This document shows, one piece after another, positions 1-4,560 of a stretch of 10,629 bases of DNA (position 1 is its first letter; every line of letters starts with the position of its first letter). Source of the DNA: an uncultured Bacilli bacterium (GTDB taxonomy: Bacteria; Bacillota_I; Bacilli_A; RF39; UBA660); NCBI GenBank assembly GCA_947627805.1, contig CANQXB010000024.1, forward strand, positions 1-10,629, written 5' to 3'. The notes under the pieces were generated by a model. The model did no database searches. It worked only from the letters and a program-made list of their open reading frames with translations, and was not told the origin of the DNA. The position numbers were made by a program, and so were the translations under genes.

Positions 1-261
1 TCTAATTACCCAAAATGTAAATATATTAAAAAGGAAGAAAAAGAAAAGAAAGAAGTTGTCAAAGTAGCTGAATGTCCTAAATGTCATAAAGATATTGTGG
101 AAAGAAGAACTAAAAGAGGTAAAATATTCTATGGTTGTTCTGGTTACCCTAAATGTGATTATGCTACTTGGTATAAACCAACTGGTGATATATGTCCAAA
201 ATGTGGTAATTTAATGGTTAATAAAAACAATGAAGTTATTTGTGAAGAATGTTCAAAATAG
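1..261 (+). CDS. topA: DNA topoisomerase I, C-terminal end (partial)
   Basis: This is the last 86 codons of a gene that begins before the window; frame 1 is open from the first base to TAG at 259-261. The peptide carries type IA topoisomerase zinc-ribbon repeats. A YPKC remnant opens it, then a full CPKC...CSGYPKCDY unit (the C-x2-C / C-x8-C type pattern), then CPKCG...CEEC. In bacterial TopA these four-cysteine fingers follow the catalytic core, contact single-stranded DNA and RNA polymerase, and help relax negative supercoils. The phrase YGCSGYPKCDYATW is highly typical of TopA. The catalytic tyrosine and Toprim domain lie upstream and cannot be assessed. The only realistic alternative is another topA-type zinc-ribbon protein. 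Confidence 0.93.
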   Translation, partial: SNYPKCKYIKKEEKEKKEVVKVAECPKCHKDIVERRTKRGKIFYGCSGYPKCDYATWYKPTGDICPKCGNLMVNKNNEVICEECSK

Positions 262-285
262 TTTAAAAATTAAACTATTTTTTTC
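255..285 (+). terminator. Rho-independent terminator of topA
   Basis: An 11-bp perfect stem, AAATAGTTTAA (256-266) with TTAAACTATTT (270-280), has a three-base loop and is followed by further T residues. The stem begins inside the last codons and includes the TAG stop, so terminator and coding end are fused. It is made only of A/T pairs apart from one G-C. Confidence 0.8.
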
Positions 286-314
286 TTGAAATATAGGATG
301 AATAGCACTATAAT
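286..314 (+). promoter_or_regulatory. Sigma-A-type promoter for the helical-repeat gene
   Basis: TTGAAA (286-291) and a perfect TATAAT (309-314) are separated by 17 bases, a near-consensus vegetative promoter. Transcription would start near 321, giving a short leader with an AAAGAGG ribosome binding site at 331-337, six bases before the ATG at 344. Confidence 0.85.
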
Positions 315-343
315 AGTAACGCTTATAAGAAAAGAGGTTTAAG

Positions 344-1588
344 ATGAAAAAAGAAGTTTTAAAAAAATTTTTAATAAGATTTTCTAAAAGTAAATTACCC
401 GATGAAATATTAGAAAACATTTTAGAGGCTTCTGATGATATTTTAAATATGCTTGCCGAATTAGAAAATAATTTATTTGGGGATGCTATTATAATTGTTA
501 ATGCTCTTTTAGATAATAATATACCATCTTTGGAAATTAAAGCTTGTTTAAGTATTTATTTAGATGCTTTAGAGCATCAAAAGAAATATTTCTATAATTT
601 ATTAACTGATAATTTTACTTCGAAAAATGGTTTAATTATGACCAGTTTAAATATTTTAAAAAATTGTGATAATGAAAATACTTTAAAAAGTGCTTATAAA
701 GCTATAACTAATCCCTTATTATATAAATTAGGTATTAATTTAAAATTAGCCCAAATTATTTCCGAAGTTAAATTAAAAGATAGTTTAGATTATATAGAAA
801 AATTATATCTTGATAAAGAAGAAATTGATGTTCCTAATTTATTAGAAAGTGCTAAAATAATTGCGGATTCTCCTAGAAGTTTCAATGCCCATTATGCTTA
901 TTTTATTTTAAATCGAAAATCTATCATTGAGGCTTCTAAACAATATGAAGCAGCTAGATTAATTAATTTAGCGAAAAAAGATTATAATGCTCGTTATGCG
1001 GATATTGTTTTAAAACGTTTTATTCCTCAAGATAATGAATATGCTTTTAAAGGAGCTAAAATTGTTCTTTTAGCAAAAGAAGTTTATCAAGCCCATTTTG
1101 CTGAAGAATTATTATTAAATGAAAAAATAAGTAATAATAATGAAAGACTCATAAGTGCTTTTCTTATTTGTCAAACTAAAAATGATATTGAAACTTCTTT
1201 TATTTATAAATTATATATAACGGATTATTTTTTAAATAATAATTTAGCTCCAGTTTTATCTTCTTTAATTGTTAATCAAGATACAGAAAAAAATAGCCTA
1301 TTATTAAAAGAATTAGTTGATAGTCCTGAAAAATTAAATAGTTTAAAAGAAAATATTGAAAAAATACTTATTCCTTTAGAGATTTCAATGCCTAAAGAAT
1401 ATGAAGAAGGTTTAAATATTTTTAATAATATATTACAAATGAATTTAGGAATTACTTTAGATATTAAAGATATAACTAATGATAAAATAATTATCGATTT
1501 TATTATGGAAATAGATAATACTCCGGGAAATGAAGTAGATGTTAAAGATATTAAAAGAAGAGTTTTAAAGAAAGAAGAAGAATTATGA
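344..1588 (+). CDS. Cytosolic helical-repeat protein of unknown function
   Basis: The protein has 414 residues, no signal peptide and no membrane segment, and is rich in Leu, Ile, Lys and Asn. I do not recognise the gene. The middle is built from tandem units of exactly 34 residues. The pattern Ala-(K/R/Q)-Ile/Leu-x-x-x-Ala-(K)-x-x-(Y/F)-(N/Q)-A-x-(Y/F)-A recurs with the basic/polar residue at positions 137, 171, 205, 239 and, more degenerate, 103 and 273. The clearest copies are SAKIIADSPRSFNAHYA (169-185), AARLINLAKKDYNARYA (203-219) and GAKIVLLAKEVYQAHFA (237-253). The spacing and two-helix character suggest an alpha-solenoid (TPR/HEAT/Sel1-like) used for protein-protein contact. The acidic/basic C-terminus (KDIKRRVLKKEEEL) lies outside the repeats. 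The gene has its own promoter and terminator, so it is monocistronic. ATG at 344 is favoured by its AAAGAGG site. Confidence 0.85.
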   Translation: MKKEVLKKFLIRFSKSKLPDEILENILEASDDILNMLAELENNLFGDAIIIVNALLDNNIPSLEIKACLSIYLDALEHQKKYFYNLLTDNFTSKNGLIMTSLNILKNCDNENTLKSAYKAITNPLLYKLGINLKLAQIISEVKLKDSLDYIEKLYLDKEEIDVPNLLESAKIIADSPRSFNAHYAYFILNRKSIIEASKQYEAARLINLAKKDYNARYADIVLKRFIPQDNEYAFKGAKIVLLAKEVYQAHFAEELLLNEKISNNNERLISAFLICQTKNDIETSFIYKLYITDYFLNNNLAPVLSSLIVNQDTEKNSLLLKELVDSPEKLNSLKENIEKILIPLEISMPKEYEEGLNIFNNILQMNLGITLDIKDITNDKIIIDFIMEIDNTPGNEVDVKDIKRRVLKKEEEL

Positions 1589-1606
1589 TTAAAAAATTCT
1601 TCTTTT
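1573..1606 (+). terminator. Terminator overlapping the end of the helical-repeat gene
   Basis: AAGAAGAATT (1575-1584) pairs perfectly with AATTCTTCTT (1595-1604), extendable by a G-U and an A-T pair, around a ten-base loop. It ends in TCTTTT. The last five codons form the left arm and the TGA stop is in the loop. Confidence 0.7.
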
Positions 1607-1643
1607 AAAATACAAACATTTTACAACATAATTTAATTACTAC

Positions 1644-1672
1644 TTAACTAGTATCTTTCTTTTTGTTATAAT
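1644..1672 (+). promoter_or_regulatory. Promoter of the 1688-4071 operon
   Basis: TTAACT (1644-1649), a 17-base spacer and a perfect TATAAT (1667-1672). The expected start site is about 1679, so the leader would be only about 8-10 bases. The ribosome binding site AGTAGGTG (1676-1683) would lie at or across the RNA 5' end. Confidence 0.75.
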
Positions 1673-1687
1673 GTTAGTAGGTGCATA

Positions 1688-2281
1688 ATGAAAAAGAAAT
1701 TATTTAAAAATAAAGTTCAAATGATAACTTATTTAATCTTATACCTTATTTGTATAGGTTTATTTATCGTTATTGGCAATATTGAAGTTAAAAATAATTC
1801 TTTAACGGAAGCCTTAAAATTTAGTAATATTTATAATAATGTTGCGCAAGATAATTTATATGTTTTTGCTAATTCTACGGATGTTTTAAATGTTATTAAT
1901 GGAAGAAGTGGGGTTGTATTATTTGGATTTCCCCAAAATAAATGGACTAGTTATTATGCTGAATATTTAGATGAAGTAGCGAAAGAAGTCGGTGTTGATA
2001 AAATATATTATTATAATTTTTTAAGTGATAGAGATGAATCAAATGGGACTTATGAGACCATTGTTAATCATTTGGCGGTTTATGCTCCAACTCTTGATGA
2101 GGGAATAAGTGATATTATGGCTCCGACTATTTTAGTAGTTAAAGATGGAGAAATTTTAATATATTATGATGAAACCTCAATTATAAAAGGTAATGTTACT
2201 CCCGAAGTTTATTTTGATGAAAATCAAATTGGAGCTACTAAAGAATTACTTAAAAGTGTTTTAGAAGAATATGTTAAGTAG
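1688..2281 (+). CDS. Membrane-anchored thioredoxin-fold protein lacking the active-site cysteines
   Basis: The protein has 197 residues. A basic N-terminus (MKKKLFKNK) precedes one hydrophobic segment (about residues 12-31), so the rest should face outward. The outer domain reads like the thioredoxin fold: strand GVVLFGF (about 75-81), then a loop and helix, strand KIYYYNF, then MAPTILVVKDGEIL (about 144-157), where the Ala-Pro-Thr matches the conserved cis-proline loop. It most resembles the bacteriocin-transport accessory/PedC-like group, in which VLFGxPxCPxC marks the active site. Here that place reads FGFPQNKWTS with no cysteine; the only Cys in the protein is in the membrane segment. Thiol-disulfide catalysis is therefore not expected, and a structural or binding role is inferred. 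It is first in a tight operon with the next gene, frr and a membrane protein. Confidence 0.8.
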   Translation: MKKKLFKNKVQMITYLILYLICIGLFIVIGNIEVKNNSLTEALKFSNIYNNVAQDNLYVFANSTDVLNVINGRSGVVLFGFPQNKWTSYYAEYLDEVAKEVGVDKIYYYNFLSDRDESNGTYETIVNHLAVYAPTLDEGISDIMAPTILVVKDGEILIYYDETSIIKGNVTPEVYFDENQIGATKELLKSVLEEYVK

Positions 2282-2285
2282 GTGG
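2278..2285 (+). promoter_or_regulatory. Ribosome binding site that sets the start at 2289
   Basis: AAGTAGGTGG, overlapping the TAA of the preceding gene, is placed three to five bases before ATG 2289. It nearly repeats the AGTAGGTG site of the upstream gene. An in-frame ATG at 2271 lies upstream of this site inside the preceding gene and has no site of its own. Confidence 0.7.
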
Positions 2286-2288
2286 AAT

Positions 2289-3050
2289 ATGGAAGATAGT
2301 TTTAAAAATAAATTTGGTTTTATAATTTTTATTTTAATTGTTTTAGCTTTAGGTATTGGAGGCTACTTTTATATGCAATATACAATTGAGGATATGAAAG
2401 ATAGTAAGAAAGCTAAAGAAGAAGAGACTGTTGATTATAAAATTGATAAAGATAAAGATTATATTTATTATGAAGATGAAGAAACTATTAGTGAAGAAGG
2501 AGAAATTTATTATAAGAATGTGGTTATTAATTTAAATACCCAAGAAGTCTTAAATGAAACTTTAAAGAAAGAAAATAAAATTTATAAAGATAATATTAGA
2601 TATCGTAGTAATGTCGAAATTCCCACTAGTGAAATAATTAATTATGATTATGATGATTTATATTCTTTAACTTTTAGAGAATATAAGAATTATGAATATG
2701 AAAATTATGTTAGTTTAATAGCTAATGATTATAATTTCTCTTGTTTTGATGATATAACATTTAAAGATACTAAAGGTTATGTTTTTGATACTAAAACAGG
2801 AAAAAGTTTAACAGAAGAAGAAATTTTAAATATTTATAAATTAAGTATGGAAGAAGTTAAAGAAGTTATGAGAACCTACTTATTAAATAAACAATCTAAA
2901 GTTGATGGTATAGAAGTTATTAAAATAGAAGAAACAATAAATGAATTAGATAATTATAGTTTATATATTAATGATTATGGACATTTATGTATAACGTATC
3001 TTGTCAAAACGACCCAAGTAGATTATAATGAAGATATGGAGGTTAAATAA
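2289..3050 (+). CDS. Single-pass membrane protein with an RsiV/PdaC-like extracellular domain (tentative)
   Basis: The protein has 253 residues from ATG 2289, which I prefer over the in-frame ATG at 2271 because the ribosome binding site lies between them. A short N-terminus is followed by a membrane helix (about residues 10-30), then an acidic, Tyr-rich linker (residues about 31-75) and a C-terminal domain. That domain shows a pattern reminiscent of the DUF3298/DUF4163 domains of RsiV and PdaC: an N-terminal strand VVINLNTQEVLNE, a YENYVSLIANDY segment, then VFDTKTGKSLTEEEI and a late strand SLYINDYGHLCITYLV. In those families the phrase FDLKTGKxLT precedes a regular helix. The resemblance is by eye and distant. 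There is no catalytic motif and the two Cys are isolated. The stop TAA overlaps the frr ATG, so the two are translationally coupled. Confidence 0.7.
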   Translation: MEDSFKNKFGFIIFILIVLALGIGGYFYMQYTIEDMKDSKKAKEEETVDYKIDKDKDYIYYEDEETISEEGEIYYKNVVINLNTQEVLNETLKKENKIYKDNIRYRSNVEIPTSEIINYDYDDLYSLTFREYKNYEYENYVSLIANDYNFSCFDDITFKDTKGYVFDTKTGKSLTEEEILNIYKLSMEEVKEVMRTYLLNKQSKVDGIEVIKIEETINELDNYSLYINDYGHLCITYLVKTTQVDYNEDMEVK

Positions 3051-3583
3051 TGGACTTACATACAGAAGAAAAAATGCAAAAAGCTATGGAAACTTTAGAT
3101 AGTAAACTGGCCACAATAAGGGCCGGAAGAGCTAATCCTTCGATGCTTAATGGTTTAATGGTCGAATATTATGGAAATATGACTCCCATTAATAGTATTG
3201 CGAATATTACCGTTCCCGAAGCTAAGCAATTATTTATTAAACCTTTTGATAGAAGTGCTTTAAAAAATATTGAAAAGGCCATTAATGAATCTAATTTAGG
3301 AATTGCGCCAAGTAATAATGGGGAAATGATTATTTTAACTATTCCTGAGCTTACCGAAGATAGAAGAAGAGAATATGTTAAAATGGCTAAATCAATTGGG
3401 GAAGAAACTAAAATTGCTTTAAGAAATATTCGTCAAGAAGATAATGATAAAATTAAAAAAGAAGAACTTCCGGAAGATGAAGAAAAATTATATTTAGAAG
3501 ATGTTCAAGAATTAATAAATAAATATAATAAAATAGTAGATGATAAAGTTAAAGAAAAAGAACAAGAATTAATGAAGATATAA
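3050..3583 (+). CDS. frr: Ribosome recycling factor (RRF)
   Basis: RRF works with EF-G in the cytosol to split the post-termination ribosome and free it for another round. The 177-residue protein is close to the usual 185. Diagnostic stretches are TIRAGRANPSML (22-33), VPEAKQLFIKPFD (55-67), PELTEDRRREYVK (99-111) and the helix ALRNIRQEDND (123-133), whose R128 appears to be the equivalent of the essential Arg132 of the E. coli protein. The gene starts at the ATG of a TAATG overlap with the upstream gene, with GGAGG at 3038-3042. Frr normally follows pyrH (tsf-pyrH-frr). Here it sits behind two membrane-anchored proteins and in front of a third, so expression of an essential translation factor appears tied to envelope genes. 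Confidence 0.97.
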   Translation: MDLHTEEKMQKAMETLDSKLATIRAGRANPSMLNGLMVEYYGNMTPINSIANITVPEAKQLFIKPFDRSALKNIEKAINESNLGIAPSNNGEMIILTIPELTEDRRREYVKMAKSIGEETKIALRNIRQEDNDKIKKEELPEDEEKLYLEDVQELINKYNKIVDDKVKEKEQELMKI

Positions 3584-3597
3584 AGGGTTGATGAAAA

Positions 3598-4071
3598 ATG
3601 AATAAAAAGGATGTAGAAAAAGTAGGAGATAAGAAATTTCATGTAGCATTAATTGTTTCTGCCTATTTATTATTAGATGTAATTCTCTTATTTGTCTTAT
3701 GTTTAATTGAAATATTTTTAAAAGTAGATCACAATATTTTATTAGCAGTCAATATTATTTTAGAAGTAATAGCTAGTTTTATTGTTACATATAAAGGTAA
3801 TTTAAGGTCCGCAATTATATTTTATGTTTTACTTTTAGTATCTCCAGCCTTTTTAAATGTTATTGCTATGAGTATGATATATGTTACAGATAAATTACCA
3901 TTTACACCAGTTATTTTATTACTATTTAGAACAGGTTATGATTTAACTGGGGCTATGTTAAGTAAATTTATAAGATTAGTGTTATTTTTTAGAATACCTG
4001 CTTTAGTAACTATTTTATTAACAGCCCTTACAATAAATATAAAAAAATTAAGTGTTAAAAATAATGATTAA
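3598..4071 (+). CDS. Small multi-pass membrane protein of unknown function
   Basis: The protein has 157 residues: a short charged N-terminus (to about residue 14), then four or five hydrophobic helices at about 15-41, 46-64, 70-95, possibly 100-120, and 125-146, and a basic tail. No Cys cluster, charged pore motif or known signature is visible, and I do not recognise it. It follows frr by 14 bases. An AAAGGG motif at 3582-3587 is the likely ribosome binding site, with rather long spacing; the ATG at 3590 runs into a stop after four codons and is discarded. It is the last gene of the operon and is followed at once by a terminator. Confidence 0.8.
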   Translation: MNKKDVEKVGDKKFHVALIVSAYLLLDVILLFVLCLIEIFLKVDHNILLAVNIILEVIASFIVTYKGNLRSAIIFYVLLLVSPAFLNVIAMSMIYVTDKLPFTPVILLLFRTGYDLTGAMLSKFIRLVLFFRIPALVTILLTALTINIKKLSVKNND

Positions 4072-4072
4072 T

Positions 4073-4100
4073 AACTTAGAAAAAAACTTCTAAGTTTTTT
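4073..4100 (+). terminator. Rho-independent terminator of the frr operon
   Basis: AACTTAGAA (4073-4081) and TTCTAAGTT (4088-4096) form a 9-bp stem with a six-base loop, and the right arm runs into TTTTTT (4095-4100). It ends the 1688-4071 transcription unit and separates it from the signal-rich region that follows. Confidence 0.88.
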
Positions 4101-4115
4101 AATGCTTTAAAAAAA

Positions 4116-4144
4116 TTGACAACATTTGTCGAAAGTGTTGCCAA
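4116..4144 (+). promoter_or_regulatory. 29-bp operator-like dyad over the toxin-candidate promoter
   Basis: TTGaCAACA (4116-4124) is mirrored by TGTTGcCAA (4136-4144), with a further TTT/AAA match nearer the centre: a near-perfect dyad centred about 4130. Its right arm contains the TTGCCA that serves as -35 of the next promoter. No U-tract follows, so it is not a terminator. A repressor binding site is inferred; the regulator is unknown. Confidence 0.5.
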
Positions 4145-4165
4145 ATAAAAATATATGTATAAAAT
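4138..4165 (+). promoter_or_regulatory. Promoter of the toxin-candidate mRNA
   Basis: TTGCCA (4138-4143), 16 bases, TAAAAT (4160-4165) inside a TGTATAAAAT run; start expected near 4172. An alternative -10 is TATAGT (4165-4170). The start would place the RNA 5' end at the hairpin CGAGA...TCTCG (4174-4190). Confidence 0.5.
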
Positions 4166-4171
4166 ATAGTC

Positions 4172-4245
4172 TTCGAGATGAGGAGTCTCGCCTTACTTTC
4201 AGGGGGTTTTGGAAACAAAATCTTGTTGAAAGGTAGGTGGTTTTG
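4172..4245 (+). promoter_or_regulatory. Structured 5' leader of the 36-residue ORF
   Basis: There are two hairpins. The first is CGAGA (4174-4178) with TCTCG (4186-4190). The second is GGTTTTG (4205-4211) with CAAAATC (4216-4222), closing a GAAA tetraloop. After them comes a strong ribosome binding site, AGGTAGGTGG (4231-4240), five bases before the ATG. AGGTAG (4231-4236) is complementary to CTACCT (4322-4327) inside the ORF, and the first hairpin region is complementary to 4370-4390, so translation may be gated by RNA folding. Confidence 0.5.
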
Positions 4246-4356
4246 ATGAAATTAGTAATACTTGTATTATTTAAGTTCATTTCTTTGATAATAGACAACA
4301 TGTTTAAAGCAAAAAAAGATGCTACCTCAGTTCGAATTGATATTCGAATAAAGTAG
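4246..4356 (+). CDS. 36-residue hydrophobic/basic peptide, type I toxin candidate
   Basis: ATG 4246 to TAG 4354-4356, preceded by an excellent AGGTAGGTGG site. Residues 2-17 are hydrophobic with one Lys (KLVILVLFKFISLIID), enough for a single membrane-embedded helix. The rest is charged (KAKKD, then VRIDIRIK). A short membrane helix plus charged tail is the build of type I toxins such as Fst/Ldr, TxpA and BsrG peptides, though I do not recognise this sequence as a named family. Stronger support is the setting: own promoter, structured leader, and a convergent antisense RNA with promoter and terminator overlapping its 3' third and stop codon. Such toxins act at the cell membrane. A non-toxic regulatory or leader peptide is the alternative. 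Confidence 0.55.
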   Translation: MKLVILVLFKFISLIIDNMFKAKKDATSVRIDIRIK

Positions 4357-4357
4357 C
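4311..4357 (-). terminator. Terminator of the antisense RNA
   Basis: On the plus strand GCTAC (4321-4325) and TTCGAAT (4331-4337) pair with ATTCGAA (4342-4348) and GTAGC (4353-4357). Read on the minus strand the hairpin is followed by ATC and TTTTTTT (4317-4311), a classical terminator. On the plus strand only AAAAATC follows, so it should not stop the toxin mRNA efficiently. The hairpin overlaps the last codons and stop of the plus-strand ORF. Confidence 0.7.
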
Positions 4358-4394
4358 AAAAATCACACAAAGGCGATGATAACTCATCTCCATT
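4311..4394 (-). ncRNA. Antisense RNA, putative type I antitoxin
   Basis: On the minus strand, transcription from the promoter at 4401-4429 would start near 4394. It would end at the hairpin GCTAC...GTAGC plus ATC and seven T (down to 4311), giving an RNA of about 84 bases. It is fully complementary to the last 46 bases of the 36-residue ORF, its stop and its 3' untranslated region, the arrangement of RatA/TxpA and SR4/BsrG. Its own 5' end carries the hairpin GATGA-gtta-TCATC. No ORF of note lies within it. Confidence 0.55.
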
Positions 4395-4400
4395 AATTAG

Positions 4401-4429
4401 ATTATACCAAAAGAATAGATATTATTCAA
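4401..4429 (-). promoter_or_regulatory. Minus-strand promoter of the antisense RNA
   Basis: Read on the minus strand: TTGAAT (4429-4424), a 17-base spacer and a perfect TATAAT (4406-4401). It points towards the 36-residue ORF, and no minus-strand gene lies downstream. Confidence 0.65.
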
Positions 4430-4450
4430 ATGTTTTACAGTAATTAACAA

Positions 4451-4468
4451 AAATTTTTCAAAAAATTT
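4451..4468. promoter_or_regulatory. A/T inverted repeat, UP-element-like, next to the surface-protein promoter
   Basis: AAATTTTT (4451-4458) and AAAAATTT (4461-4468) form a perfect 8-bp inverted repeat with a two-base gap, touching the -35 box. The A- and T-tracts are what an UP element looks like; a regulator site is also possible. In such an AT-rich sequence chance is not excluded. Confidence 0.3.
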
Positions 4469-4494
4469 GACTCTGGGGGGGGGTATTATATAAT
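4467..4494 (+). promoter_or_regulatory. Surface-protein promoter with a G9 tract in its spacer
   Basis: TTGACT (4467-4472) and a perfect TATAAT (4489-4494) are 16 bases apart. Nine of those 16 spacer bases are an unbroken G run (4475-4483). Slippage by one G would change the spacing to 15 or 17. Start expected near 4501, leaving a leader of about 60 bases. The homopolymer is strikingly out of place in this AT-rich sequence. Confidence 0.8.
4475..4483 (+). repeat. Homopolymeric G9 tract
   Basis: Nine consecutive G between the -35 and -10 elements. It is the longest G or C run in the window; elsewhere runs above five are absent or rare. Simple-sequence contingency tracts of this kind mutate by slipped-strand mispairing. 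Confidence 0.95.
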
Positions 4495-4560
4495 AAAAGT
4501 ATCAATAGATAGAAGATAATATAATGGTTAAGTTATTAACAAAAAGGAGAGTCAAGTTAT

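Larger units (their letters stand above)
4175..4390. repeat. Interrupted inverted repeat joining both ends of the toxin-candidate mRNA
   Basis: GAGATGAG (4175-4182) and CGCCTT (4189-4194) are exactly complementary, in matching order, to CTCATCTC (4383-4390) and AAGGCG (4370-4375). The intervening loops are 6 and 7 bases. An mRNA running past 4390 could close on itself with 14 pairs. The antisense RNA carries the same sequence as the mRNA 5' end, not its complement. Confidence 0.7.

Noticed and set aside
2271..2288. Upstream in-frame ATG for the second operon gene
   Set aside because: It precedes the AGTAGGTGG ribosome binding site and would add six residues inside the previous gene.
4321..4360. 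The GCTAC/GTAGC hairpin as a plus-strand terminator
   Set aside because: On the plus strand only AAAAATC follows; the U-tract exists on the minus strand. The 3' end of the toxin-candidate mRNA therefore remains unknown.
4107..4370. 87-residue minus-strand ORF
   Set aside because: It lies across the toxin-candidate region with no ribosome binding site, and the antisense terminator would cut its transcript; composition is not protein-like.
4520..4525. Second TATAAT before the surface-protein gene
   Set aside because: No acceptable -35 at 16-18 bases (AAGTAT); the TTGACT/TATAAT pair at 4467-4494 is far better.
4527..4540. GTTAA-gtta-TTAAC dyad in the surface-protein leader
   Set aside because: Short, A/T only apart from the ends, and no U-tract; likely chance in this composition.
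4100..4560. Mobile element or CRISPR explanation for the signal-rich gap
   Set aside because: No transposase, no flanking target-site duplication and no regularly spaced direct repeats were seen.
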